A stretch of DNA of 64,000 nt from Streptomyces typhae (GTDB lineage: Bacteria > Actinomycetota > Actinomycetes > Streptomycetales > Streptomycetaceae): NCBI RefSeq assembly GCF_009755605.1, contig NZ_WPNZ01000010.1, positions 62,001-126,000 of the forward strand. Reading direction: 5' to 3'. The translations under genes were made by a program, and so were the position numbers. This document shows positions 1 to 7,877 of the stretch, piece after piece. The notes below the pieces were generated by a model that saw only the letters and a program-made list of their open reading frames with translations, was not told the origin of the DNA and searched no databases. Each line of letters starts with the position of its first letter. The stretch's first letter is position 1.

Positions 1-1
1 C

Positions 2-652
2 GAGCAGCAGGTCACCGACCTGGTCGACGCCGCGCGCGGCTCCAAGGGTCAGTCGTGGTGGACGCAGTGGTCGGACGTGGCGAACCCGCGGTTCACGGGG
101 TACCTCCCCTTCGAGGCAGCCGCCGTTTCCCTGCGCACCTACCACCCCATCGTCATCCCCGGCCTGCTGCACACCGAGGATTACGCCGACGCACTGGCCA
201 CTCCCGACGTCCATGACCCGGCGACGCGCCGACGCCTCGTGGAGTTCCGCACGGCGCGGCAGGAGCGGGTCTTCGACGAGAGCGGCACCGACGAGCTCCA
301 CTTCGTCGTCGACGAGTCGGCACTGCGCCGGCAGATCGGCAGTCCCGCGACGATGCGCGCCCAGCTCCAGCGGCTCATCGACGTGAGCCAGCATCCCCGC
401 ACCACCATGCAGGTGCTGCCGTACACGGCAGGCTCCCTGCTGAGTACGCAGAACGCCTTCGTCCTTCTCGGCTTCGAGGACGACGACGACTTGATCTATC
501 TGGAGAGCGCTCAATCCGTCGTCGCCACCCGCGACGACTACGACTTGGTCGCCAACTTCCAGGACTGCTTCGAACAACTGCGGGAGATCGCCTACAGCGA
601 CGACCGCGCGATCGACCTCATCAACGAGGTCAGGGAAGGCTTCACAGGCTGA
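2..652 (+). CDS. DUF5753 helix-turn-helix regulator, C-terminal part (5' truncated by window)
   Basis: The reading frame is open from the first bases of the window, so the gene starts upstream; an internal GTG at 77 is not a credible start because conserved sequence (WWTQWSDV) precedes it. The visible 216 residues are the DUF5753 effector region that follows an XRE-type helix-turn-helix in a very large Streptomyces regulator family. Typical signatures are an IPGLLHTEDYADAL segment, an arginine-rich RQERV helix, a FVVDESALRR strand and a LPYTAG segment. The DNA-binding domain lies outside the window. Such regulators usually sit beside a small DUF397 protein; one is encoded on the opposite strand about 0.9 kb away (1538-1744). 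A GC-rich hairpin follows the stop. Targets cannot be inferred. Confidence 0.9.
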   Translation, partial: EQQVTDLVDAARGSKGQSWWTQWSDVANPRFTGYLPFEAAAVSLRTYHPIVIPGLLHTEDYADALATPDVHDPATRRRLVEFRTARQERVFDESGTDELHFVVDESALRRQIGSPATMRAQLQRLIDVSQHPRTTMQVLPYTAGSLLSTQNAFVLLGFEDDDDLIYLESAQSVVATRDDYDLVANFQDCFEQLREIAYSDDRAIDLINEVREGFTG

Positions 653-654
653 CC

Positions 655-675
655 CCCGGAGCCGTGCGCTCCGGG
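655..675 (+). terminator. GC-rich hairpin after the DUF5753 gene
   Basis: A perfect 8-bp inverted repeat (CCCGGAGC at 655-662, GCTCCGGG at 668-675) with a 5-nt loop begins three bases after the stop codon. There is no T tract, which is usual for Streptomyces terminators. It may alternatively only attenuate readthrough into the membrane protein that starts at 696. Confidence 0.55.
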
Positions 676-695
676 ACGAGGGGAGGGCTGGCGCA

Positions 696-1280
696 ATGCC
701 GGTCGTCACGTTGGCACGGTGGGTGATGCGCTGTCTGACGGCATGGCGCTCCACCGACACATCCGGCAACGCACCTCCCGTCGGCGGGACGGCCGCCGAC
801 GGGCCCGACGCGAACGACTCCCCGGGCGACCCCCAGGAGGAGGACGCGACCGATTCCCCGGCCACGACCCCGTCCCAGCTGCACGACCTCTTCCGGGAGG
901 GCATGAAGGATCCCGTGTTCGCCCGGGAGCTGAACCGCCTTCTCGACAGCGAGCACCGTCGCAGCCTGCACACCCAGGAACAGCAGACCCTGAGCTTCCT
1001 GGCGAAGGCGGGCTGCGTGTCGGTGTGCCTCGTCGCGGTCATCGCGGCGCTGGCCCCGGCCGCCATCATCGCGAAGGGCGTCGTCGCGCAGTACGTCATC
1101 GCCCCCTGGCACTTCGTCACCGCCCTGGCGGGAATCTGCGGCCTGCTCACCGCAGGGGTGGGCTGGCTGGTACGGACCTTGCGGCGCGGCCGTCCCCGTG
1201 CCGGACCTACGGACGATCCGGGTCCGCCGGCGAACGGGGCCGCCGCGGACGGTCCGGCGCCCCGGGCGGGCACCGGATGA
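696..1280 (+). CDS. hypothetical membrane protein, two predicted TM helices
   Basis: The 194-residue protein starts at an ATG preceded by GGGGAGGG at suitable spacing. Residues 1-60 are low-complexity, rich in Pro, Asp, Gly and Thr. A charged segment (about 60-100, LHDLFREGMKDPVFARELNRLLD) may form an amphipathic helix. Two hydrophobic spans follow at about 105-127 and 137-160, then a basic and Pro/Gly-rich tail, so both ends probably face the cytoplasm. I recognise no enzyme family or motif. The last 74 nt overlap the 3' end of a convergent small membrane-protein gene (1207-1503), so one of the two C-termini may be mis-assigned, although both frames have good ribosome binding sites. Confidence 0.6.
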   Translation: MPVVTLARWVMRCLTAWRSTDTSGNAPPVGGTAADGPDANDSPGDPQEEDATDSPATTPSQLHDLFREGMKDPVFARELNRLLDSEHRRSLHTQEQQTLSFLAKAGCVSVCLVAVIAALAPAAIIAKGVVAQYVIAPWHFVTALAGICGLLTAGVGWLVRTLRRGRPRAGPTDDPGPPANGAAADGPAPRAGTG

Positions 1281-1503
1281 GCGTCGTGCGCCCCCACAGG
1301 ACCCCGGCCCCCGCCGCCACGGCCGCGGAGGTTCCGAGCCAGACCGCGAGCCGGAGCGGGAGGCCTTCGACGAGCAGGGAGGCGAGAGCGCCCGCGAGCG
1401 TGGCGACGGCGCCGCAGACCGCGCAGTACACCACCAGGAACAGACGCCTGGTGGATCGCGGCGCGTGCTTGCTCAGCGGCAGCTGCTTGCTCTCAACCCC
1501 CAT
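1207..1503 (-). CDS. small hypothetical membrane protein
   Basis: This 98-residue protein begins at the ATG at 1503, chosen over an upstream in-frame ATG (1578) because AAGG and GGAG lie just 5' of it on the minus strand and the longer version adds only polar residues. The N-terminus is basic (SKHAPRSTRR), followed by hydrophobic spans at about 21-45 and 50-72 and a Pro/Arg/Asp-rich tail. No family is recognised. The tail overlaps antisense the end of the 696-1280 gene; a functional C-terminus around residue 80 would be more comfortable. It lies downstream of the DUF397 gene on the same strand (stop 1538, start 1503), so the two may be cotranscribed. Confidence 0.55.
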   Translation of the reverse strand: MGVESKQLPLSKHAPRSTRRLFLVVYCAVCGAVATLAGALASLLVEGLPLRLAVWLGTSAAVAAGAGVLWGRTTLIRCPPGAPDRPRRPRSPADPDRP

Positions 1504-1537
1504 GGTCTCCAGCCTTCCTTGCGCGCGCTGGGACTGC

Positions 1538-1744
1538 TCACTCCACCCCGACTCTCCCCGAGGACACCGCCCTGACAAACGCCCGCCACGCCGACGGCGT
1601 CACGTTCATGTGCCCCTCGCCGCGGTGATTCGAGTCACGGACCCACACCGCTCCTGCGGGGAGGGCCACTTCCACGCAATCGCCGTCAGGCCTGGTGTAA
1701 CTGCTTGTGAACCACTGCTCCGCGGCTATGTACTCGTCGGCCAC
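1538..1744 (-). CDS. DUF397 domain protein
   Basis: The 68-residue protein matches the DUF397 pattern over almost its full length: WFTSSYT near residue 11, the GDCVEVA core at 21-27, VWVRDSNHRG at 33-42, and a W-x-x-F-V ending. The start is GTG at 1744 with AAGGGGG upstream. DUF397 proteins are small partners encoded beside XRE/DUF5753 regulators in Streptomyces (BldB and WhiJ-like systems) and are thought to act with them in developmental or antibiotic control; that role is family knowledge. The obvious candidate partner here is the regulator ending at 652, although two membrane-protein genes intervene and the orientation is opposite. Confidence 0.85.
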   Translation of the reverse strand: MADEYIAAEQWFTSSYTRPDGDCVEVALPAGAVWVRDSNHRGEGHMNVTPSAWRAFVRAVSSGRVGVE

Positions 1745-1851
1745 ACCGCCCCCTTGCCCTCGCGCGAGCCCGCGTCACCGGTGTGCCGGGACCGGCGAGA
1801 TCGCCCGCGCCACGCCGGGTAGGCGTCCCGCGCCGGTCTCCTGTCATATTC

Positions 1852-1886
1852 GAGCCTACGGAGCGTGGTCGGCCACGCCTAGGCTC
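1852..1886. promoter_or_regulatory. 35-bp interrupted inverted repeat between DUF397 gene and riboswitch
   Basis: GAGCCTA (1852-1858) pairs with TAGGCTC (1880-1886), and an inner GCGTGG (1862-1867) pairs with CCACGC (1872-1877) around a 4-nt loop. It lies upstream of the DUF397 gene on the minus strand and before the cobalamin riboswitch on the plus strand. It could be an operator for a dimeric regulator or a structured 5' RNA. No regulator can be assigned. Confidence 0.4.
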
Positions 1887-1964
1887 AAACCGGCCCTCGG
1901 GTCACGAGCCCCGTGTGGACCTCCGCACACTCTCCCACCGCAGGTCAACAGCAAGTTGACGGAC

Positions 1965-2130
1965 ATCGCGGGCCATGGTGAACTGCCGAAGCCAATTTAC
2001 GGCGGCAGGAGAGGAAGCCGGTGCGAGTCCGGCGCGGTCCCGCCACTGTCACCGGGCGACCGCACGCGGTCCCCGGGAGCCAGGAACTCTCGCCGCCGGT
2101 CTCGTCGAACCAGGGCGCGGACACCCTGAG
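1965..2130 (+). promoter_or_regulatory. cobalamin (B12) riboswitch
   Basis: The conserved B12-box core is clear: GGAAGCCGGTGCGAGTCCGG at about 2013-2032, then the invariant CCCGCCACTGT (2039-2049), and a GAGCCAGGAACTC segment near 2077-2089. GGCGGC (2001-2006) and GCCGCC (2092-2097) can close the multibranched core. In this class, adenosylcobalamin binding represses expression, in high-GC actinobacteria usually by hiding the ribosome binding site. The first gene downstream is cobD, so the riboswitch should give B12 feedback over the cobD-cobQ-chelatase-cobO-cobB run. No obvious rho-independent terminator follows, which favours translational control. The exact ends are approximate. Confidence 0.95.
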
Positions 2131-2145
2131 TGAGGACATGTCGTC

Positions 2146-2217
2146 ATGCGCGGCCGCCCGTTGCCGGTTCCCGTCTCCCTGCCCCGGCGGGTACGCCCGT
2201 ACGCGACGGCGGGCTGA
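2146..2217 (+). CDS. possible 23-codon leader peptide between riboswitch and cobD
   Basis: A short frame starts at ATG 2146 just after the aptamer and stops at 2217, four bases before the cobD GTG, in the same frame as cobD. It is arginine- and proline-rich (begins MRGRPLPVPV). The spacing would allow translational coupling to cobD, which has only a weak ribosome binding site of its own. It may be chance. No homologue is recognised. Confidence 0.25.
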   Translation: MRGRPLPVPVSLPRRVRPYATAG

Positions 2218-2220
2218 GCC

Positions 2221-3195
2221 GTGTGTGCCGATCGCGACTTCGCGTACGGCGCCGCCGCGGGCCTCCTCGGTGACCTGCTGCTCGGCGACCCCCGCCGCGG
2301 CCACCCGGTCGCCGCGTTCGGGCGCGCGGCGGCGGCCGTCGAACGCGCGCTGTGGCGCGACCACCGCGGCTGGGGCGCGCTGCACACAGTGGTGTGCGCC
2401 GGGGGCGCGGCCGGTGCCGGTGCGCTTGCCGCCTTCGCCGTACGCCGTTCCCGTACCGCGTCCGTCGGGTTGACCGCCGCCGCGACCTGGGCCGTCGTCG
2501 GCGGCACCTCGCTCGGCCGCGAGGCCCGCGCCGTCGCGGGGGCCCTGGCCGCGGGGGACGTCGACGTGGCGCGGGAGCGGCTGCCGCATCTGTGCGGGCG
2601 CGACCCCGAGGCCCTGGACGCGGACGGGATCGCCCGTGCCGTCGTGGAGTCCGTCGCCGAGAACACCTCCGACGCCGTGGTGGGCGCGCTGGTGTGGGGC
2701 GCCGCCGCGGGCGTGCCGGGGCTGCTCGGGTTCCGCGCGGTGAACACGCTCGACGCCATGGTCGGCCACAAGTCCCGCAGGTACCGGCGCTACGGCTGGG
2801 CCTCCGCCCGCCTGGACGACGTCCTCGGCTGGCCCGGCGCCCGGCTCACGGGTGTGCTCGCGGTGGTCGCGGGCGGCTCCCCCGGCGCGGCGGCGCGGGC
2901 CTGGCGCAAGGACGCCGCGCTCCACCCCAGTCCCAACGCGGGCGTCGTCGAGGCCTCCTTCGCGGGGGCGTTGGGCGTACGGCTCGGGGGGACGCTCTCG
3001 TACGCGGGCCGGGTCGAGCACCGGCCGGTCCTGAACGGCGGCGGTCGTCCTGTCGCCGTGACGGACATCGAGCGGGCCGTGCGTCTGTCCCGGCGGGTCT
3101 CCCTGCTCGCCCTGGGCGTCGCCGTGGCCGCCGATCTCGTACGGGGTGCCCGCACAGCGGCCCCGGCCCCACGGACGTCCGGAGGTAGTTCATGA
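2221..3195 (+). CDS. cobD: adenosylcobinamide-phosphate synthase CobD/CbiB
   Basis: CobD (CbiB) joins an aminopropanol or aminopropanol-phosphate side chain to adenosylcobyric acid, giving adenosylcobinamide (phosphate); it is an inner-membrane protein. The 324 residues match the family in length. Signatures are the N-terminal GDLLLGDPRRGHPV block (about 17-30), ENTSDAVVGALVWGA in the middle, NTLDAMVGHKS, and the conserved HPSPNAGVVEASFAGALGVRLGG block, with hydrophobic segments between them. The GTG at 2221 is the most upstream start that fits the family N-terminus; a stop lies six bases upstream in frame. It is the first gene after the B12 riboswitch and overlaps cobQ by four bases (ATGA-type), so the two are translationally coupled. 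Confidence 0.95.
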   Translation: MCADRDFAYGAAAGLLGDLLLGDPRRGHPVAAFGRAAAAVERALWRDHRGWGALHTVVCAGGAAGAGALAAFAVRRSRTASVGLTAAATWAVVGGTSLGREARAVAGALAAGDVDVARERLPHLCGRDPEALDADGIARAVVESVAENTSDAVVGALVWGAAAGVPGLLGFRAVNTLDAMVGHKSRRYRRYGWASARLDDVLGWPGARLTGVLAVVAGGSPGAAARAWRKDAALHPSPNAGVVEASFAGALGVRLGGTLSYAGRVEHRPVLNGGGRPVAVTDIERAVRLSRRVSLLALGVAVAADLVRGARTAAPAPRTSGGSS

Positions 3196-4913
3196 GTGGA
3201 GGGCTGCTCGTCGCCGGGACCACCTCCGACGCCGGCAAGAGCGTCGTGACCGCGGGCATCTGCCGGTGGCTGACGCGCAAGGGGATCTCCGTCGCGCCGT
3301 TCAAGGCGCAGAACATGTCGCTCAACTCCTTCGTCACGCGCGAGGGCGCCGAGATCGGGCGGGCGCAGGCCATGCAGGCGCAGGCCGCGCGCGTCGAGCC
3401 GTCCGCGCTGATGAACCCCGTGCTGCTCAAGCCGGGCAGCGACCGCTCCAGCCAGGTCGTCCTCATGGGGAAACCGGTGGGCGAGATGAGTGCCCGCGGC
3501 TACCACGGCGGGCGCCAGCAGGCCCTGCTGGAAACCGTCGTGGGATGCCTGGAGGAACTCCGGGGCACCTATGACGCCGTGATCTGTGAAGGCGCGGGCA
3601 GTCCCGCCGAGATCAATCTGCGGCGCACCGACATCGTGAACATGGGCATCGCGCGGGCCGCGCGCTTCCCCGTCGTCGTGGTCGGCGACATCGACCGCGG
3701 CGGCGTCTTCGCGTCCTTCTTCGGCACCGTGGCGCTGCTCGCGCCCGCGGACCAGGAACTCGTCGCGGGTTTCCTCGTGAACAAGTTCCGCGGTGACGTG
3801 TCGCTGCTCAAACCCGGACTCGACATGCTGCGGGACCTGACGGGGCGGCCCACGCTGGGTGTGCTGCCGTTCCGGCACGGGCTCGGCATCGACGAGGAGG
3901 ACGGCCTGCGGGTGTCGCTGCGCGGGGCGGTCCGTGAGTCCGTCGTGGCGCCGCCCGTCGGCGCGGACGTGCTGCGCGTCGCCGTGTGCGCCGTGCCGCT
4001 GATGTCCAACTTCACCGACGTCGACGCGCTCGCCGCCGAACCGGGCGTCGTCGTGCGGTTCGTGGACCGGGCCGAGGAACTCGTCGACGCCGACCTCGTC
4101 GTCGTGCCCGGCACCCGCGGCACCGTGCGCGCCCTGCGGTGGCTGCGCGAGCGCGGCCTCGCGGACGCGCTGGCCCGCAGGGCCGCCGAGGGCCGTCCGG
4201 TCCTCGGGATCTGCGGTGGCTTCCAGATGCTCGGCGAGCACATCGAGGACGACGTGGAGTCGCGCGCCGGATCCGTCGACGGGCTCGGCCTGCTGCCCGT
4301 GCGCGTCGCCTTCCGGCGGGAGAAGACGCTCGCGCGGCCTGTCGGCGAAGCGCTCGGCGAGCGCGTCGAGGGGTACGAGATCCACCACGGCGTCGCCGAC
4401 GTCCTCGGCGGTGAGCCCTTCCTTGACGGCTGCCGGGTCGGTGCGGTGTGGGGCACGCACTGGCACGGCTCGCTGGAGAGCGACGCGTTCCGGCGCCGCT
4501 TCCTCACCGAGATCGCCCGTGCCGCGGGCCGCCGCTTCGTGCCCGCCCCCGACACCTGCTTCGAGGCGCTGCGCGAGCAGCAGCTCGATCTGCTCGGCGA
4601 CCTCGTCGAGGAGCACGCGGACACCGCGGCGCTGCTGCGTCTGATCGAGTCCGGCGCACCCGCCGGCCTGCCCTTCGTCCCGCCGGGAGCACCGCGGGTG
4701 CCATCGCGGGCAGCACCGCAGGTACCGCCGCAGGCAGCACCGCAAGTGCCGCCGCCGGGAACACCGCAGGCAGCACCGCAAGTGCCGCCGCCGGGAACAC
4801 CGCAGGCAGCACCGCAAGTGCCATCGCCGGGAACGCCGCAGGCGCCACCGCCGGGAACACCGCAGATGCCGCCGCCGGGAACAGCCCCGCCGCACCACCG
4901 CCCCCGCCCGTGA
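3192..4913 (+). CDS. cobQ: cobyric acid synthase CobQ with repeat-bearing C-terminal tail
   Basis: CobQ amidates the b, d, e and g carboxylates of adenosylcobyrinic a,c-diamide using glutamine and ATP. The N-terminal P-loop-like ATP site is visible at about residues 5-14 (VAGTTSDAGKS), followed by the FKAQNMSLNS block and an ICEGAGSPAEINL block. The glutamine amidotransferase half carries the catalytic cysteine in GICGGFQMLG (Cys about 341) and a GTHWHGS region with the catalytic histidine. The family normally ends near residue 490; this protein continues for about 75 residues of Pro/Ala/Gln-rich sequence encoded by three 36-bp tandem repeats (4737-4844). The tail resembles a recent minisatellite expansion and is probably disordered. 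The gene sits between cobD and the chelatase subunit in the riboswitch-led operon. Confidence 0.95.
   Translation: MSGGLLVAGTTSDAGKSVVTAGICRWLTRKGISVAPFKAQNMSLNSFVTREGAEIGRAQAMQAQAARVEPSALMNPVLLKPGSDRSSQVVLMGKPVGEMSARGYHGGRQQALLETVVGCLEELRGTYDAVICEGAGSPAEINLRRTDIVNMGIARAARFPVVVVGDIDRGGVFASFFGTVALLAPADQELVAGFLVNKFRGDVSLLKPGLDMLRDLTGRPTLGVLPFRHGLGIDEEDGLRVSLRGAVRESVVAPPVGADVLRVAVCAVPLMSNFTDVDALAAEPGVVVRFVDRAEELVDADLVVVPGTRGTVRALRWLRERGLADALARRAAEGRPVLGICGGFQMLGEHIEDDVESRAGSVDGLGLLPVRVAFRREKTLARPVGEALGERVEGYEIHHGVADVLGGEPFLDGCRVGAVWGTHWHGSLESDAFRRRFLTEIARAAGRRFVPAPDTCFEALREQQLDLLGDLVEEHADTAALLRLIESGAPAGLPFVPPGAPRVPSRAAPQVPPQAAPQVPPPGTPQAAPQVPPPGTPQAAPQVPSPGTPQAPPPGTPQMPPPGTAPPHHRPRP
4737..4844 (+). 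repeat. 36-bp tandem repeat, 3 copies, at the 3' end of cobQ
   Basis: Three consecutive 36-bp units start at 4737, 4773 and 4809, the first two identical and the third slightly diverged, with partial units on both sides (about 4700-4880). They are in frame and encode a Pro/Ala/Gln/Gly 12-residue period in the CobQ tail. Confidence 0.9.
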
Positions 4914-5034
4914 CCCCCGCCCGGCCTCGTCCGCGAGCGCATCCGCATCCGTACCCCGCCCCACGGCCTCTGGCCACGCCCGCCGACACCGGGCGCGCCG
5001 AGTGGTCGCCGCAGCACCCTCAGGAGGTCACCGC

Positions 5035-7269
5035 GTGAGCACCCCGTACCCCTTCACCGCCCTCGTCGGCCAGGACGACCTGCGCCTCGCCCTGCTGCTC
5101 AACGCCGTCTCCCCCGCCGTCGGCGGTGTCCTGGTGCGCGGTGAGAAGGGCACCGCCAAGTCCACCGCCGTGCGTGCCCTGTCGGCGCTGCTGCCCGAGG
5201 TGGACACCGTGCCGGGCTGCCGGTTCTCGTGCCCGCCGGACGCGCCCGACCCCGGCTGCCCGGACGGGCCGCACGAGGCGGGTCCGGGCACGGCGCGGCC
5301 CGCGCGCATGGTGGAGCTGCCCGTGGGCGCCTCCGAGGACCGCCTCGTGGGCGCCCTGGACATCGAACGGGCGCTCTCCGAGGGCGTGAAGGCCTTCGAG
5401 CCGGGGCTCCTCGCCGACGCGCACCGCGGGATCCTGTACGTGGACGAGGTGAACCTCCTCCACGACCACCTGGTCGACCTGCTGCTCGACGCGGCGGCCA
5501 TGGGCGCGAGCTATGTGGAGCGCGAGGGCGTGTCCGTGCGGCACGCGGCGCGGTTCCTGCTCGTGGGCACGATGAACCCCGAGGAGGGCGAGCTGCGGCC
5601 GCAGCTGCTCGACCGGTTCGGCCTCACCGTCGAGGTCGCCGCCTCGCGCGAGCCCGACCAGCGCGTGGAGGTGGTGCGGCGCAGGCTCGCCTACGACGAC
5701 GCCCCGGAGGCGTTCGCGGCGCGCTGGGCGGCGGACGAGGCCGAGGTGCGCGAGCGGGTCGTGGCCGCCCGCGCGCTGCTGCCGGAGGTACGGCTCGGCG
5801 ACGGCGCCCTGCGCCAGATCGCGGCGACCTGCGCGGCCTTCGAGGTGGACGGCATGCGCGCCGACATCGTGATGGCGCGGACGGCGACCGCCCTCGCCGC
5901 GTGGGCGGGCCGCGAGGACGTCCTCGCCGAGGACGTGCGGCAGGCGGCGCTGCTCGCGCTGCCGCACCGGCGCCGCCGCAACCCGTTCGACGCGCCGGGC
6001 CTCGACGAGGACAAGCTCGACGAGACCCTGGAGGAGTTCGGCGACGACGACCCCGGCACGGGCCCCGAGGACGACCCGGACCCGGACGGCGGCCCCGACG
6101 GCGGCCCGGACGGCGGTGGCGGCCGCCCCCCGCAGGACCCCGGCCCCGAGCGCCCCGGCGACGACGGCGCCACGCGGCCCCCTGAGGCCCCCGAGGCCCA
6201 AGAGACCACCGAGGCACAGGACACCACCGACCCGGCCGAGTCCCCCGAGTCCGAGTCCCCCGAGTCCCCCGAGTCCCCCGACGAACGTCGGCCCCAGCCC
6301 CAGCGGGCCGGCGCCCCGGACCAGCAGCCCGTACGGTCCGGTGAGCCGTTCCGCACGAAGGTCCTGAGCGTGCCCGGACTCGGGGAGGGCGCGGCGGGCC
6401 GGCGCTCCCGGGCCCGTACCGAGCACGGCAGGACGACGGGGGCGCGGCGGCCCCGCGGCGTCCTCACCAAGCTGCACCTCGCGGCGACCGTGCAGGCGGC
6501 GGCGCCGCACCAGCGGGCACGCGGCCGGTCCGGACGCGGGCTCGTGGTGCGCAGGGACGACCTGCGGCAGGCGACGCGGGAGGGCCGCGAGGGCAACCTC
6601 GTGCTGTTCGTCGTGGACGCGTCCGGTTCGATGGCTGCCCGGCAGCGCATGACCGCCGTGAAGGGCGCGGTGCTCTCGCTGCTCCTCGACGCCTACCAGC
6701 GGCGGGACAAGGTGGGCCTGGTGACGTTCCGCGGGAGGACGGCGGAGGTGGCGCTGCCGCCGACGTCGTCGGTGGACGCGGCGGCGGCGCGCCTGGAGAC
6801 GCTGCCGACGGGCGGGCGCACCCCGCTCGCGACCGGTCTGCTGCGGGCGCACGAGGTGCTGCGGATCGAGCGGCTGCGGGACCCCGCGCGGCGCCCCCTG
6901 GTGGTCGTGGTGACCGACGGCCGTGCGACCGGCGGCGCCGAGCCGCTGGCGCAGGCCGGGCGCGCCGCGCGCCTGTTCGCGGCCGAGGGACACGCCTCGG
7001 TCGTCGTGGACTGCGAGTCGGGGCCGGTGCGGCTCGGCCTCGCCGGACAGCTCGCCGGGGAGCTCGGCGGGAGCGCGGTGACGCTCGACGAGCTGCGGGC
7101 GGACTCGATCGCCGGGCTCGTCAAGGACGTCCAGGGCGGGCACGGTGCCCGCGGTGCGCAGAGCAACGGTGCCCGCGGTGCGCAGAGCAACGGTGCCCGC
7201 GGTGCGCAGAGCGCGAGGAATGCGCAGAGCGCGCAGAAGACGACGACGGTGAAGGGGAGGGTTGCCTGA
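5035..7269 (+). CDS. putative cobaltochelatase/Mg-chelatase subunit, fused AAA+ (ChlI-like) and VWA (ChlD-like)
   Basis: This 744-residue protein fuses the ATPase motor and the integrin-like subunit of a metal chelatase; with a large CobN-type subunit such proteins insert cobalt into hydrogenobyrinate diamide. The start is GTG 5035 behind a strong AGGAGG; the open frame upstream lacks family sequence. The AAA+ part shows Walker A GEKGTAKS (about 36-43) and Walker B ILYVDEVNLL (about 134-143). An acidic, proline-rich linker follows (about 325-440), then a VWA domain with the MIDAS DASGS near 526. The C-terminus carries three 24-bp repeats (Gly-Ala-Arg-Gly-Ala-Gln-Ser-Asn). No cobN is present in the window, so the catalytic partner must be encoded elsewhere. 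It overlaps cobO by one base (TGATG). Confidence 0.92.
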   Translation: MSTPYPFTALVGQDDLRLALLLNAVSPAVGGVLVRGEKGTAKSTAVRALSALLPEVDTVPGCRFSCPPDAPDPGCPDGPHEAGPGTARPARMVELPVGASEDRLVGALDIERALSEGVKAFEPGLLADAHRGILYVDEVNLLHDHLVDLLLDAAAMGASYVEREGVSVRHAARFLLVGTMNPEEGELRPQLLDRFGLTVEVAASREPDQRVEVVRRRLAYDDAPEAFAARWAADEAEVRERVVAARALLPEVRLGDGALRQIAATCAAFEVDGMRADIVMARTATALAAWAGREDVLAEDVRQAALLALPHRRRRNPFDAPGLDEDKLDETLEEFGDDDPGTGPEDDPDPDGGPDGGPDGGGGRPPQDPGPERPGDDGATRPPEAPEAQETTEAQDTTDPAESPESESPESPESPDERRPQPQRAGAPDQQPVRSGEPFRTKVLSVPGLGEGAAGRRSRARTEHGRTTGARRPRGVLTKLHLAATVQAAAPHQRARGRSGRGLVVRRDDLRQATREGREGNLVLFVVDASGSMAARQRMTAVKGAVLSLLLDAYQRRDKVGLVTFRGRTAEVALPPTSSVDAAAARLETLPTGGRTPLATGLLRAHEVLRIERLRDPARRPLVVVVTDGRATGGAEPLAQAGRAARLFAAEGHASVVVDCESGPVRLGLAGQLAGELGGSAVTLDELRADSIAGLVKDVQGGHGARGAQSNGARGAQSNGARGAQSARNAQSAQKTTTVKGRVA
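7144..7215 (+). repeat. 24-bp tandem repeat, 3 copies, at the 3' end of the chelatase gene
   Basis: Units begin at 7144, 7168 and 7192; the third diverges in its last bases. They encode an 8-residue period in the C-terminal tail of the chelatase subunit, outside the VWA fold, followed by further Ala/Gln/Ser-rich codons. Confidence 0.9.
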
Positions 7270-7877
7270 TGCCTCAGGGACAGCCGAGTGTGGTGCCGAA
7301 GGACGGACTGACGACGCGGCAGCGGCGCAACCGCCCGCTGGTGCTCGTGCACACGGGGATCGGCAAGGGCAAGTCGACGGCCGCGTTCGGGCTCGCGCTG
7401 CGCGCCTGGAACCAGGGCTGGCCGATCGGGGTGTTCCAGTTCGTGAAGTCGGCGAAGTGGAAGGTCGGCGAGGAGAACGCGCTCAAGGTGCTCGGCGCGA
7501 GCGAGCAGGGCGGCTCCGTCGACTGGCACAAGATGGGCGAGGGCTGGTCGTGGATCCAGCGCGCCCCCGCCGAGGGCGAGACGACCAACGAGGACAAGGC
7601 CCGCGAGGGCTGGGAGCAGGTCAAGCGGGACCTCGCGGCGGAGCGCTACAAGCTGTACGTCCTCGACGAGTTCGCCTACCCCCTGCACTGGGGCTGGATC
7701 GACGTCGAGGAGGTCGTCGCGGTGCTCCGCGACCGGCCGGGGACGCAGCATGTCGTGATCACCGGGCGCAACGCCCCGCAGCCGCTCCTCGACTTCGCCG
7801 ACCTCGTCACCGACATGTCCAAGGTCAAGCACCCGATGGACGCGGGCCAGAAGGGGCAGCGGGGCATCGAGTGGTAG
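7269..7877 (+). CDS. cobO: cob(I)yrinic acid a,c-diamide adenosyltransferase CobO (BtuR/CobA type)
   Basis: This enzyme transfers the 5'-deoxyadenosyl group of ATP to the cobalt of reduced corrinoids. The 202-residue length fits the BtuR/CobO family. The modified P-loop HTGIGKGKSTAAFG (about 28-41) is diagnostic. Other family blocks are VFQFVKSAKW (about 57-66), the YVLDEFAYPLHWGW segment, and VITGRNAPQPLLDFADLVTDM near the C-terminus. The ATG overlaps the stop of the chelatase gene, and the 3' end overlaps cobB by seven bases, so these genes form one translational run under the upstream riboswitch. The ribosome binding site (GGGGAGGG) lies within the preceding gene. Confidence 0.97.
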   Translation: MPQGQPSVVPKDGLTTRQRRNRPLVLVHTGIGKGKSTAAFGLALRAWNQGWPIGVFQFVKSAKWKVGEENALKVLGASEQGGSVDWHKMGEGWSWIQRAPAEGETTNEDKAREGWEQVKRDLAAERYKLYVLDEFAYPLHWGWIDVEEVVAVLRDRPGTQHVVITGRNAPQPLLDFADLVTDMSKVKHPMDAGQKGQRGIEW

